In this document: positions 28,842 through 42,800 of the stretch, in pieces
Layout of the letters: every line of letters begins with the position of its first letter
How positions within the stretch are numbered: position 1 is the stretch's first letter
From: Tranzscheliella williamsii
Taxonomy: Eukaryota > Basidiomycota > Ustilaginomycetes > Ustilaginales > Ustilaginaceae
Reading direction: 5' to 3'
NCBI GenBank assembly: GCA_023212725.1
Contig: JALBYF010000018.1
Span: 208,412-272,411, forward strand
Length of the DNA: 64,000 bases
Translations under genes and position numbers: made by a program
Notes under the pieces: generated by a model
The model's database searches: none
What the model was told of the DNA's origin: nothing
What the model saw: the letters and a program-made list of their open reading frames with translations, nothing else

Positions 28842-31118
28842 CTACTGCAAAGACCACTGCTGCGGAGTTGAGGGGACTGACTCCAGGTCCAAGGCCATAA
28901 GGTGTTGGTCGTCTACAGCGAATTGGGTGAAAAAGTCATCCTCTTCTGAAACGTCGCCCGCTGCGTCCAGGGATGCGTCTACGCCGTTGATGCGAGGGTG
29001 TTCATCCCGCAAGCCTCGAGGGAGACGCGACAGTGCATGCTTGGCCACAGAAGAGGCAGGAAGACTGTGAACAGCTTTTGCGGGTGTGATGACATACCTG
29101 AGCTGTCGGACTTCGGCACTCCTCGCCGTGGTTGCAGACATCCGGGCATCGAGCGGATCCAACATTCCGGGTCCGAAAGGGTTGAAGACCACCACAGCCT
29201 TTCGAACCGTCAACTTGACTTCCTTGCTCGAGATTTCCGATTGCGCTAAGGCGACACGACCTCTGGTCTTACACAAGAAAAGCCTGGCATTAATCATGTT
29301 GCTCCAGTTGTGGCCCAGTTGGGCTGTTCTCGGATTCAAGACGTACAGAGGGAAGCCGGTACCCTCTGCATCGGAGCCTGTATTCATGCTAATGGTCTCT
29401 GCTAGTGTACGAGGGACCGAAGCGAGCAGGCCGCTAGAGTACGCCGACTGGCCAGCACAGCTTAAGGAAGCTGGAACGTCAGGCAATATTCGTGTGTCCA
29501 ATTCGCGCGCTACAGCCGAGTCAAGTGTGGTGCCTTGTTGGGCTCGGTCGTGATCCGAGCGATACGCTCGGATACGATGCGCAGTATCAAAGACGAACTG
29601 GCGAGCAATGTCCTTGTCGACACCAAAGGCGTCGCTGACATGATTAAGCACCACAACAGCCCTCCCCGCCGGGTTTTCGCCAAGGTTGCAGGCATTGCCT
29701 GGTAAGACACATGCTGGTCGTTGAAGATTGGGAAGACTAAGCCGTTTGAGGGAATCGGCAACCTCAAATAGCATCCTCGATCTTTGCATCAGGGAGTCAA
29801 TGTCGGATGCCACCGGGTCATCTTGAAACAAGGGGGGCAGACTATCGATGACAATAAGTCCGATGGGCGCTTGTAGGCTAGCCTTGCTTGCAAGCTCTCG
29901 GCTGTCATCCAGTCGGCCGATCCTTGCTATTAGAGCAGGAACGCTATATTTAAGGACATGCTCGAGAGCTTCAATGTCCGCAACGCAAGCAATATGAATA
30001 TTCGCTAAGATCTGTGCTTGCCCCAGATGCACCGCCAACTCTTCCAGGTCTCGTAATGACTGCGCCGTTATTATGGAATCGGGACCGAAAGAAGCATAAC
30101 AGTAGCGAAATCGCTCACGAATTGCATGGTCTCCGAATTCTAACGCCCTTTGGACGATAGTGTGAGCTCCTCTCTCACCGTCAGAGGTGATGAAGCTCGT
30201 CCCAGTGCTTTCCCTGTGACTCCATGTACCGCATCGCTCGTTCATACCGTACCCACCTAATATATCTCGCAAAGAAGCAGTCCCCGACTGAAGAAGGTCA
30301 AAAGAGATTTGCCGGTGCCACTCAGGTGCAGCCGAGGTTGAGACCGATATAAAGTCGAGCGCAGCATAGACACATGTCTGAATAGCCAGTTGCGTCTTGC
30401 CGGCTGAACTCTCGCCGACGATTTCAGATATAGTACCGGTTCTGAAGCCCCCGCTCAAAAGGTGATCCAGTTCATATGATCCTGTGACGAAGAGGTGACG
30501 AAGACGTCCAAACGTCATAGGATCGTGTGAGCTAGATTTTGCCAGCTCTTCAAGATTTCTGCCTCCGTCTTCCGATACGCTCCTTGCCTCCGCATTGCAA
30601 AGGCGGCTCGGTTGAACTTCCGGAAGCTCGATCTCATGAGCAGGCTCCAGTGATATCTTCTGGCCGTACTCATCGTCAGATTCGGTCTCTGTGTCTGAAT
30701 CAAAAACATATCGCTGCACTCCGGGAAAGTTACCGTCATAGCCCTGTGTTGGGGGGACAATGGAAGGAGAGAGGCCCTTGCTAGTGCTGTTACCTTGGTC
30801 TGATGATGCCGAAGAGGTAGATTCAGTGCCAGAATCAGATTCGCGGTCTTCCGGTGGCAGTGCAAACCTTCGGCCTGCGGCTTGAAGGTTGCCATTGAGA
30901 ATATCAAGGGCAGATATGGGAGGAGGGGTTGCTGCTCCGGCTATTTGAAGTAGCAGCAGTTCTGCATCTTGGTGGCTGATGTAGAGCATGCGAGACAGTT
31001 CGTGGACTGGAATGGGTACGATTTCATCGGCGCTGATGAGCTTGGCTCGACGGCAACATGCCTTGAGTCTTTTTGAAAGCCCCGGGACCTCGCTAAGGGC
31101 AACGCTCCCCAGCGTCAT
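28842..31118 (-). CDS. RAD57: Rad51 paralogue, RAD57/XRCC3-like
   Basis: Intronless, 758 residues from the first in-frame ATG (31118). A short helical N-terminal domain (VPGLSKRLKACCRRAKLISA, then SRMLYISHQDAELLLLQIAG) resembles the helix-hairpin-helix of Rad51 paralogues. After an acidic linker comes the RecA core: GSYELDHLLSGGFRTGTISE, Walker A GESSAGKT at about residues 235-242 (compare XRCC3 GRSSAGKT), and Walker B GLIVIDSLPP near 420. In budding yeast Rad57 pairs with Rad55 to stabilise Rad51 filaments in homologous recombination. This protein is much longer than Rad57 (460) or XRCC3 (346); extra sequence lies after Walker A and in the C-terminal third. RAD57 versus XRCC3 naming is not resolved by reading alone. 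Confidence 0.8.
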   Translation of the reverse strand: MTLGSVALSEVPGLSKRLKACCRRAKLISADEIVPIPVHELSRMLYISHQDAELLLLQIAGAATPPPISALDILNGNLQAAGRRFALPPEDRESDSGTESTSSASSDQGNSTSKGLSPSIVPPTQGYDGNFPGVQRYVFDSDTETESDDEYGQKISLEPAHEIELPEVQPSRLCNAEARSVSEDGGRNLEELAKSSSHDPMTFGRLRHLFVTGSYELDHLLSGGFRTGTISEIVGESSAGKTQLAIQTCVYAALDFISVSTSAAPEWHRQISFDLLQSGTASLRDILGGYGMNERCGTWSHRESTGTSFITSDGERGAHTIVQRALEFGDHAIRERFRYCYASFGPDSIITAQSLRDLEELAVHLGQAQILANIHIACVADIEALEHVLKYSVPALIARIGRLDDSRELASKASLQAPIGLIVIDSLPPLFQDDPVASDIDSLMQRSRMLFEVADSLKRLSLPNLQRPACVLPGNACNLGENPAGRAVVVLNHVSDAFGVDKDIARQFVFDTAHRIRAYRSDHDRAQQGTTLDSAVARELDTRILPDVPASLSCAGQSAYSSGLLASVPRTLAETISMNTGSDAEGTGFPLYVLNPRTAQLGHNWSNMINARLFLCKTRGRVALAQSEISSKEVKLTVRKAVVVFNPFGPGMLDPLDARMSATTARSAEVRQLRYVITPAKAVHSLPASSVAKHALSRLPRGLRDEHPRINGVDASLDAAGDVSEEDDFFTQFAVDDQHLMALDLESVPSTPQQWSLQ

Positions 31119-31969
31119 TTCCAGGGCGCATGTGTCGCAGTTGCAGCACTTCCTAGCTATATCTATAAGAGGAAGATGCTTCCGCCTATGGTCGCTAGCG
31201 AATATCAGCGCCACAGCTCTTCCTGTTCCGACTCAGCCCCATAAGTCACCTCGCGAAGTTGAACGCGTTCTCGGCTATGACAATGGAGCGCGTAAATTGT
31301 GATCGGGCGGATCGGAAGGCGGGCATGGTAATCGCGATAAACCAGCTTGCAGATGGCAGGCAGTCCTGCGAATGCGTTGCAGCTGCGCTCGTTACGTGGC
31401 ATCAGCCTTTGAGGGCGACTACAACTGTGAGCCCAACAATTTTAATTTTGGCTTGACCTTCCGCAGCTCGAGATTCGAAGGTCTCAACCTATATGCTTGA
31501 GTTCAAGTCCGTTTCCACCCGTACGTGTCTCTGGTGACTAGTAGTGCTAAGTTTCGTGACCTGGGTTGTGGCTACGGCTTAAATTATCATTTTGCTTGGA
31601 AATTAGCAACACGCCGAATATTGTTTCAGAAAGACACGCATGCACAGGAAGCGCAGCTACTAGCTCTTTCTTCCTCTCTGCGGAAAAGTACAACATAGTC
31701 TCTCTTTCGCCTCTGGCCACGCTGTCGTGGGAAACTGTTACATGCATGGGTCGGTGTGTTGGTTGAAACTGCTGAACGTGTCAAAAGGCTGGCAGCACAA
31801 GCCCTTGCTCCCCGCTAATCAGTGTTGATACCTTCTTCATTCCCCACCATTATCCGTAGCAACACTCCCTTGTCTTCCTTGCTTTCGTACGATTCTACTC
31901 CAGCTCCTTCTGCATCGAGAAAGTTGTCGTAGGTCCTCTGGTTATATTCTTCTGGCTGCACCGACCATC
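31119..31969. other. divergent promoter region, no gene seen
   Basis: About 850 bp lie between the RAD57-like start and the UDP-galactopyranose mutase start. No gene was recognised. A pyrimidine-rich leader precedes the mutase ATG. Confidence 0.4.
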
Positions 31970-33597
<1,628 letters not shown>

Positions 33598-34602
33598 TCG
33601 GTACTCTGCTGCGACCTCATTTCGTCCGCCGGCTCGTTGATTTGTGGACTCCCTCTAGAAGCCCTTGTACTGGTCTCATCACACTGGATTGTTTTTCTAA
33701 CCAACCAATAGTCAAAACACAGCGAGTTTCGCAGTCCTTCACTCAGAACCTGTTACAGCCAAAGTGCTAGTCGATCTCGTACGACCGTAAGGCCGGACCC
33801 ATACCCATCTCGAGGCTGGACTAATGCTGCCAATCTGCCTGCTGGCTGTCAGCAAGGTCATGTATGGTATTCGGTGGTGCGATTGTGAGATGGATGTGTT
33901 ACTTCCGATACAATAATGGAAGTGGTGATGCTCAGAGTCAATAGCTACTAGATTCTTCTTCTGCAAACGCCTTCCCGCTCTAGCACCTCCTGTGGTCTCT
34001 GCATCCCCGGATATGGAAGCTCCATAAACAGCGATGAGCGCTCCAGGGGAACTTCAGAACTGCGAGTCTTGCTCTCAGCGTTTTCCACACGTAGAGGTAG
34101 GATTAATGGATGGATATCCGGCCACGCGAACAAGATATCAACATATAAGAGTTGACGGGGCACGGACCCGATTAGGCCAACAACAATAAATGAATCGATA
34201 TTTGATATTACTATGACAACGTCCGAAAGGATGACTGAGATCAATAGAAATTTATGTACATTTGTCAAGATCAAAGCATCCGCAGGGATCATCTGGTTGC
34301 TTTATCATCTCGAGATGTCATCGCTCTTGTGAGAATCCAGCCACCTTGCTCCCTGCTGCCACCATCTCCTCAATCCTGCAAGCAGAGCCGAACGACTACT
34401 CTGTAAGTGGCACAGAATCCGCAAGAGCTTATCCGACTAGATCCGATCCCTTAACTGACCCCCTCTATTTGGGCCTTACTCTGATCCTTTTGTAGCCGTC
34501 AAACGTGGGGCAACATAGTGATTTACCCACCTAGCTCATTCCTAGCCGTTGTGGCTAATTGATAACAGTCGGTTTGTCCAAGCCGCCTACCCACTGGTTA
34601 CC
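33598..34602. other. intergenic, no gene seen
   Basis: This 1-kb stretch upstream of hexokinase has no supported gene. It is comparatively AT-rich around 34100-34260 and likely holds the hexokinase promoter. Confidence 0.4.
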
Positions 34603-36411
34603 ATGTCTTTCTCCAAAGGCTCTTCCGACGGCCGTAGAGGCTCCGTCTCCCTTACTGGAAAAAGAAGGGGCTCAGGCACCGAGAAGCTCGACACACATGT
34701 AAGTCTGTGCTGACGCCTCTGTATCATGTCCAGTTGATTCGGCTTGCTGCCGAAGCCTGCTTTGATGTAAAGCCCACATCATCGAGGGCAATCTCATTTC
34801 TACTCTTCACATACGTGTTTGGCATCTTCCCGAGCTGTTACTGGGCCTATATATGGTAACACGACCGCTCGCCCTTGATTCGTGCCGTATCGGAGGCTAC
34901 AGCGACGTTTAATTAGTTTGCTGACGTATCCTCCACTTATCATGATATCTGCTGATCAGATCGCTTCATGGCATACCAGATCTCATAAGAATGAGGACAA
35001 TCCTCATGCTCAAGAAGAGGAACTGCGACAACTTCACGAACGGTTCGAAAAGCTCTTCACCATCACTCCACAGCGTCTGAGGATGATTGTCGACAGATTT
35101 GTCGGTGTCCTTGAGGAAGGCCTTCAAAAGACTGATCAGACGGTTCCCATGCTTCCAGCCTATGTTTTCGGCTGGCCTACAGGAGACGAGCAGGGTTCTT
35201 ACATTGCCCTGGATCTCGGAGGTACCAATCTGCGTGTTTGCCACGTCGTCCTCCAGGGCGAGGGAAAGTTCGAGATCACCCAATCCAAGTTTCGCCTGAC
35301 TGAAGAACAAAAGCAGACCGATGGCCAGAAACTATTTGACTTCTGCGCCGACTGTCTCGCTACGTTCATCAAAGACCACTTTGGTGACCAGAACGGCGAG
35401 GTGATTCTGGAAGAGGAACTTGCCCTTGGCTTTACCTTCAGCTACCCTATGTCGCAGGACAGGATCGATCACGGAAAGCTGATTCGCTGGACTAAAGGAT
35501 TTGGCAACCCCAACACCGAGGGCCGGGACTGCGCTGCCATGTTCCGGAAGTCGCTCGAAAGATACGATCTGCCGATCAAGATGGTGTCCATTATCAATGA
35601 CACAACCGGTACGCTCATCGCTTCAAACTATGTAAAGAAAGAGACCCGGATTGCCTGCATCTTTGGTACTGGTTGCAACGCAGCTTACATGGAGCATCTC
35701 AAGGATATGCCCAAGCTCAAGCATCTCGATTTGCCCGATGACGAGGATATGGCGATTAACTGCGAATACGGCGCGTTTGACTCTTTCAAGCACGAACACA
35801 TGGGCGAAATCCGAACCAAGTACGACGAACACATCGACCTGCACTCGAACAAGCCGCATGAGCAAACCTACGAGAAAATGATTGCCGGTCTGTACCTGGG
35901 CGAGCTCTTCCGCCTCTGCCTCTGCGATCTGATCGACGAGGGAGTACTGTTCCTTGGTCAGAACACGTATAAACTGGAAAAAACAAACACATTCGACACC
36001 GCCTTCCTGTCGTTGATCGAATCCGATCCCACGGACGAGCTGCTGACGGTGACCGGACTCTTTACCCACTTCTTTGGTATCGATACCACACTTGAGGAGA
36101 GGCAATTCTTCCGAAAGCTGGCAAAGCTCATTGGAACAAGGTCAGCCCGGTTGAGTTCTTGCGGTATTGCAGCGCTCGTAACCAAGATGGGCTATCTGGA
36201 GAAGGGCTGCGGTGTCGGTGCCGACGGTTCGCTTTATTCCAAATACCCTGGCTTTGCTGATCGGCTGCACCAGGCCCTAGAGGACATTTTCGGTGAGAAA
36301 GGTCGGAACATCAAGACATATCAAGCCGAAGATGGATCTGGAGTAGGCTCGGCCATCATTGCCGCTATGACCAAAGCACGAAAGAGTGAGGGGAAGTACC
36401 AGCACGTGTAG
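34603..36411 (+). CDS. HXK1: hexokinase
   Basis: Exon 1 (34603-34698) encodes MSFSKGSSDGRRGSVSLTGK and onward; a 261-nt intron with a TTGCTGACG branch-like site leads to exon 2 (34960-36411); 515 residues in all. Hexokinase landmarks are YIALDLGGTNLRV (phosphate 1), LALGFTFSYPMSQDRIDHG (sugar site), NDTTGTLIAS, IFGTGCNAAYME, ADGSLYSKYPGF and GSGVGSAI (adenosine site). It phosphorylates glucose or fructose at C6 in the cytosol. The Arg/Ser-rich exon-1 peptide is extra relative to yeast Hxk2; an alternative start within exon 2 (near 34942) would remove it. Gene number among HXK paralogues is not implied. Confidence 0.92.
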
Positions 36412-37659
36412 ATAGATCAAGATATCTGCAAACTCCTGGCTGCATTGCGTTGCTGCGGCTCCTGTCGGCTTCGGCTTCTACCTGTATGTTCGCGTGAGCT
36501 CCTTGCCATTCTGTACATGCATCGGAATGATCAAACTCTTTCGTCGAACATCGCGCCCAAGGATCGGTTATAAGAGCAAACGGCCGTACGAGACCCTCAA
36601 AAGTTGACCAAACGAAATGCCAAGCCGATCTTCTAATATGTATCTATATGGTGACCTTAGTTGGCTGGGAGCTGTCGAGCCGGGCAAGTAAAGTCGGGGA
36701 TTAAGGCGGGGAAAAGGGTGGGGGGTAAACTAATCCTTTGAAGTCCCACCGAAGTTGAGCCGTGCATGAGTGGGAAACGCCCGCTGACTTCGATGCCAAA
36801 AATGCATTTGAGGGGTCATCACGCGTTGGCCGGCTCTGCTCTCGTGCTTGCGTTATCCAGGTGTAGTGACGAATTTACAAATGGTGAGATTGCCGGGCAT
36901 CGGTAATCCTAAGACGCACTTGTGGAGAAGTCGCCGGTGTTGGTTTCGCTCTCCAGTTGTATCTGCCGCAAGCCAAGGCGCGCCGCTACTTTGAAAGCGG
37001 ACGAAGAGTCGATGCACTACTTTGAAATGGAAGAAGCGACCACACCGCTTACCATACTAATATCATCTAGCTTGTGCTGAACTGTGAATAAAGGCAGTTG
37101 CTGCACATCCACATCGAAAGATATGAATCATGATTGTGTCTACGTCAGCTTGAGGGGTAGCAAGAGGAGACGACAGTAGCAAAAGAGGGTCGCCACTAGG
37201 ATGGCCACCCGAGACTTTCGACTGGACGATCAGGTACAGGAGGGTACAAACCGCGCGCCGCCTATTCGTCTGGAATAGAAACAGGTAGAATACTTGCGAT
37301 CTGGCTGAAGACTCAACCTTGTGCACCAACACACCGGCCCGGCAATCTCAACTCTCGTCGGCTTTCTGGTGGCGCTCCCCCGCCAGTGCCCGTTCGCAAA
37401 GCCGTTCGCGGCTACTTTTTCTTCCTCTTTCGGCTCCCTCTCTTACTGGCCTTGCAAGGGCATATAAGGGTCAGTGTTGCGTGGCGTCTTCCTTCCTTAC
37501 CAGCCATCATATTCGTTACCAAGGCCTTCCTACTACCAAAATGTAATGTGACCAAGCCCTGCAGCATCTTCGGTTCCCTCTCCGTCTGAGCATCCACCGT
37601 CTTTCCGGTGTGCGAGATAGCTCCTCTACCTTGTTCTGGTCTTGTGGCTAACTTCGACT
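36412..37659. promoter_or_regulatory. 1.25-kb upstream region of the aldo-keto reductase
   Basis: No gene is seen. Two AGGGG stress-element-like pentamers (about 36811 and 37153), a TACGTCA CRE-like site at 37141-37147 and a CATATAAGG TATA-like site near 37460 stand on the plus strand. These are short motifs that could be chance, but they fit a stress-regulated reductase gene. Confidence 0.3.
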
Positions 37660-38755
37660 ATGGCATTCACTGCCTCCTCTGATTACAGGCCTACCACTCA
37701 TTTCAAGCTTAACAGCGGCGCGTCCATTCCATCTGTTGGTCTTGGCACCTGGCAATCCCCTAAGGGTGAGGTTCGCGATGCCGTCTGCCACGCCCTGAAG
37801 AGTGGCTACCGACACATTGACTGTGCTTGGGGCTATCAGAATGAAGACGAGGTGGGAGAGGGTATCAAGCTCTCCGGCGTACCTCGAGAAGAAATTTGGA
37901 TCACTTCCAAGCTCTTCGAGTTCCACCACAAGCAGTAAGTATCGGAGTTTTTGGCCTCACCGCGAATTCATTCGAAGCACGTATAACTGACAGCTTTCGC
38001 CCTGTTGCCCTATGTACTACTCTAGCGTACGCCAGGCTTGCCTTGACACCCTCGAGAAGCTGGGCGTCAAGTACCTTGACCTTTACCTGATGCACTGGAA
38101 CATTGCTTTTGTGCCTGAAGACGTTCCTGCCGGTCAGCTTCCCAGGGCATCCAAGAAGGATCCCAAAACTGGCAAGCACCTTCTCGACCTCGAAACGTCA
38201 GAGAACTTCGTTGCCGTTTGGAAGGATCTCGAGAAGCTTGTTGACGAGGGCCTCGTCAAGAACATTGGTATCTCCAACTTCTCCATTCGAAGGACCAAGG
38301 AGCTCCTCAAGTCTTGCCGAATCAAGCCTGTCGTCAACCAGGTCGAGCTCTCCTTCACATACCCTCAGCCAGAGCTTGTCGGTTGGCTCAAGAGCCAGGA
38401 CATCCTTCCCCAGGCTTACTCCCCGCTTGGATCCACGGGTGCTAGCCAGGCATCGCTCCAAGTAGTCGACGAGATTGCCAAAAAGCACAATGTGCAGGGT
38501 GCTAACGTCCTCATCTCGTGGCAGGTGGCCCGTGGCTGCAACCCACTTCCCAAGTCTGTCACCCCCGCTCGAATCGAAAACAACATCAAGCTGATCGATC
38601 TTTCTGCCGACGAGCTCAAGTCCCTCGAGGAGGGTGCCTTAGCGCAGACTCCGAAGAAGGTCTGCGACCAGTCCAACGATGTCGTGCCCGCTTACGACAT
38701 CTTTGAGGCTAACAACCCGCAGAACAATGACAAAGTTCAGGCTGCTCAAGCTTGA
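37660..38755 (+). CDS. aldo-keto reductase (GCY1/GRE3/xylose-reductase type)
   Basis: Exons 37660-37934 and 38026-38755 give 334 residues. The AKR catalytic tetrad is present: Asp54 and Tyr59 in [11 protein letters not shown], Lys84 in WITSKL and His115 in LYLMHW. Further signatures are [29 protein letters not shown] and the NADP-binding [12 protein letters not shown]. Such enzymes reduce aldehydes or aldoses (glyceraldehyde, xylose, arabinose) with NADPH in the cytosol; the substrate cannot be read from sequence. The intron acceptor (CTCTAG) was chosen because it restores [11 protein letters not shown], the family's standard helix. Confidence 0.93.
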
Positions 38756-39844
38756 CCGTAGCCATTCCACGTTTCATGTATCTCGCACACTGACAAGCGT
38801 ACCTATTTCCTTTACGCTTTGCCACGCGTCCTCTCGAATGAAAAGGGTAGCAACCCATGCGCGGCTGTGCAGAGCATGCGCCCATGTTCATTAAGCGTTT
38901 GCGTGCAGTGATCACAAGTGACAAGACATCGTCTCTCCCCAGCCCGTATGACTTGCAGGGGCCGTCGAACCTTCCCGCCTTGTATATGCTGGTTGTGTAG
39001 GCTTGGTATACGGTCGTCGTTATTACAAAGCATTGCGGTAGCGCGGGAACCTTCGTCACAGTTTATGGACAAATTAAACACGTAAGCAAACAGAAAGGAT
39101 AGCCCTGGTTTCTATACATGTTGACGATGAAGCGCAAGGTAGTGATGTTCTTCCATTGAGGCGCTCTGACCGAGCTTGGTCCGTTAGTGATCCTTGCGAT
39201 ATAACTCTTAAAACTCTTGTACCACTGCATTGGGACCTAGCGACATCCATCACAGGGAATTGCGGACTTCATTTCGCCCTTTTCCGCTTACAGTCGAAAT
39301 GCTGCGCCGGTGCAACGCATTGCAACGCAATGCAACGCAATGCAACGTTATCGAGGATCACACTTCTGCATCTCATTGATATGTATGCGCACGGAGGGCT
39401 GAACCTTGCATGTCAGCGCGCATACGGGTTCTATCAAGTTTTGCCCTGTCGGACGGCTCGAGAGACCAGTGATCGAAATCCTGCAGCCAACAAATGGCGT
39501 TTTGACCGAGAAAGCTGTTCGACTCTCGGAGAGACCCACCACATCGCCATGCCTAGTGATGAGAGAAGTATAAAGTTGGCCTCTGAGAAAGCGCAATTGT
39601 ACTTGTGTGCCGACTTTCATGTGACGCCCGCCTTCTTAATATTTTTGTAAGATCAAATGAAGCATATCAGGCGGCACCGGTCCAGACCGACCGAACCGCG
39701 CTGATGTGGCTCTTTAAGGCTAGCTTCAAGTCGACAGGCCTCTGACGATCAGTCGCTGAGTCGAAGCTAGCCGGACGTTGTCCGCTTTCGCCATACTTCT
39801 CACTGCGCACTGTCATTATACTCCAGGGTAGATAGATAGTAGAC
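38756..39844. other. intergenic with a short tandem repeat
   Basis: No supported gene in 1.09 kb between the reductase and a long unknown gene. The only structure seen is the GCAACGCAAT repeat listed separately. Confidence 0.4.
39311..39348 (+). repeat. 10-bp tandem repeat, about 3.8 copies
   Basis: TGCAACGCAT/TGCAACGCAA units repeat head to tail, the last one diverging to TGCAACGTTA. Confidence 0.85.
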
Positions 39845-42800
39845 ATGGAAAGAGCATTTCTCCGGCGCTCGCCTTCCTGCGGGAAGCAAGATCAGAAATG
39901 GCGTGGAGACAAAGATCTTGCCGAGCTACGGTCTCGCTCTCTCGACCTGCTTCGAGCCGATGTGGATAGACAGATCATGCATCGAGGAACTGTAGACAGG
40001 GCTGCCAGGGTCGATAGGAAATGGGTACCCAATAGTACCTTCCAGTCCTGTGATCCTTCTCCTTCGCCTGGTCCGCGTACTTTTCTGGATGTTGTCACAC
40101 CTTTTCAGCAGCCAATGACCCCGACTGGACAAGGTCGACGTACCGAGCAGCTTAAGAGCAAATTCAGCATTTCTCCGGATCATCGAACGAAGCGATCAAA
40201 GATGCGTGTACAGGAAAGCCATGACAAACCTCCTATTGACGAGAAAGAAAGTAAGAGCACCTGGTCCGCAGGAGGCAAGCCATCTTTCACTTCCTGGTCG
40301 CTTAGCTGGAATTCTGCCGCCAAGAAGCCGCCGAGGCAACCCTCTGAAGATATTCAGAAACAGATGGACACGGCAACGGCATTGTGCCAAGATGTCCAGG
40401 TTGCAACGCCGCGACCTGGGAAGATGCGTTCAAAGCAAAAAGGTAGCTTCGCTTCAATACGTAGATTCATGTGAGTCACCGCCTTCGAACGTTCGCGCTG
40501 CTTCCTGTCGTTGAACGCTATGCTTTTGGTATCGCCACAGAACACCATCCAGAAAAAGTAGGAAGCAGACCCAAGATCACAATAGCCTCGCTGCAAGCTT
40601 GCAAACCCGTCACGAAGGACCGTTTCCCAGACGAAGCAGCGGTCAATTATCTGCCGAAAACAGTTATGCGGCAGTTGAGGATGCCCACAATGGTCACAAC
40701 GAGGTTGAGGACCTTGTCACTGTCAATCACAAATCAAATAACACTAAAGTCAGCCCTCACGACCCAAGTAGGGAATGTAGCCCCGAACCCCAAGGGACCT
40801 CAAGACCAAGATTCGAGCGTAGGCTAACAGAACACTTACCTCCGGTTCATAGTCTGCATCCTTTGCGTGATCACAGACTCGTCACAAAAAAGAGCAGATC
40901 TTTGGAGCTCAACCGGCAGGTCATGACGGAGCTGAGGCCAGCCAGTAGGGCGTCCTTTCAAATGTCGCTTCACCGCGCGAATATAAGGCCCGAGGCACAA
41001 GAGCCGACGCAAGCGCGTGTATCTGCGTCTGAAGAATGCGATGTTTCGGTAGATGCTAAATCGACTCAAGGTCCCCAGGCAGAACAACCACGACTGAAAG
41101 CCTTGCAAGCCTTGGTTCGGAAGTCTCTGTCAGCTTTCAATAAGAAGAGAGAGCTTAATAAAGCCGAACCCTTGCAATCTTCTCGCCAACTTCAACTTTG
41201 TCCTTCGAGACCAGAACTGTTTGCGGACGATTTGAGCCGTGCCACATTGCAGCAAATGTTCCATACGTCGCCACGGATAGGCGCTAGAAACGTATCCACG
41301 AGACATAGTGAGGAATGCCCTTCTAGACGCAGCGCTCGCCCATGCAAATCAGGGCCAATGCAGCAAGCAAGCCAAAGTGTAGATCTTGGTAAGTTACATC
41401 GGGTTTGACGATCTGTCAGCACTTGACCTCTCTTTGACTTATCGAAGCTACAGATCGTGTAAGGACAGGCTCTAAAATTATCTCGATACGTCCAATAGGT
41501 ACGAAGCGTCGCCCTACCATACCAGAAGTTTTCATCAACACTGCCACACCTCCGCACGCGCCGAAGGATATGAGCACTCAGGGAACAAATGCGATGCAAC
41601 TTACGCAACCGCACATCTCTGATGCACGTCACCCGTGGATGAGACAATTACAGCTGCAAGACTGCACTTCGGTGGCCAACGAAGGTCCACCAAGCGAAAG
41701 CTCTGTTCCTGCATCGAGTAGCGTCCACACTGTCGTCCGCAGTCAAGTGCCATTGCTCCGCACCCGTTCCACACATTACAGGCAATCAGGAAAGAAGGCA
41801 TCACCCAGATTGTCTCGGAGGCCACCTTCATCTCTGCTTGTTCAGTCATTGCCTATTCCACCACGCCCTTCTCGGAGCAGGGCAAGCACGGTGAGCTCCC
41901 ATAGCTCCGCTTCGCTGACACCTTCAGGTAAAGTCATTGTGTCGCGACGTTCGCATGGCAACTCCATGCTTTCCCCCAGGAAGGCAGATGAAACTTGCAG
42001 CATAACGACAATTGGCACGTCGATCCTCTTTGGTGACTCGCCAGTCTCGTCGCCTGCTTCCATGTCTCGTCACAGCTCTTTGGGGAAAAGTGGTGTGGAA
42101 ACAAGTCTGCGAAAGCAGCGCAAGCTGCGATCATCTTGGATCAGGAGCCCTGTGACTTCGGTCGCCATGCCAAAATACTCTCCCGGACGGCAAAGTAATA
42201 CTGGGGATCCTTCCCGCAAAAGATCAGGATTACTAACGGACGGAAGACGTACGAGCAGGGACTTGCAGGCATGGTGTGATAAAGCACATGTTGGGGAAGA
42301 GAGTGACAGCTCGCAAGTTCTCAGGGACGGGCAGAATGTCGGTGGCTCACCTTCTCAAGCAACAAGACCGGGCTTTCTAGAAATGGCCGATGCCTTGAAT
42401 ACGCTCGGTGAGCTGGTCGAGGCCTTTGACGAAAGCATCGGATCGCCCAGTGCTGTATCTCCTCGCGGTTCCCCTCGCCAACGAATTTCGGCCGCACGGC
42501 TTCCGGGAATAATCGAAAAGGAGGAGCCGGGCAATTCGACAGTACGGCGTGCGGCAGCTACAGATTCATATCACGGCAGCGTCGTCAGCCTAGTCTCGAC
42601 AGAGGCAAACTCTAGCTTTGAGGACTCAGAAGAATTGCAAAAACTTATTGATAGCATCATGGCAGCGGACATCAGCGGCAGCAACTGCAACCAAAGCCAT
42701 TCGCAAGGGGACATTGCTCTTCTATCGCCATTTGGGTCCACCCCAGACCTTTGTATCAAGGCTTCAACGGCAACAGAAGCGTCATCTCCTGCACCGCCCT

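Noticed and set aside
31455..31530. Possible tRNA (GTTCAAGTCC T-loop-like sequence)
   Set aside because: The flanking bases do not form T or acceptor stems.
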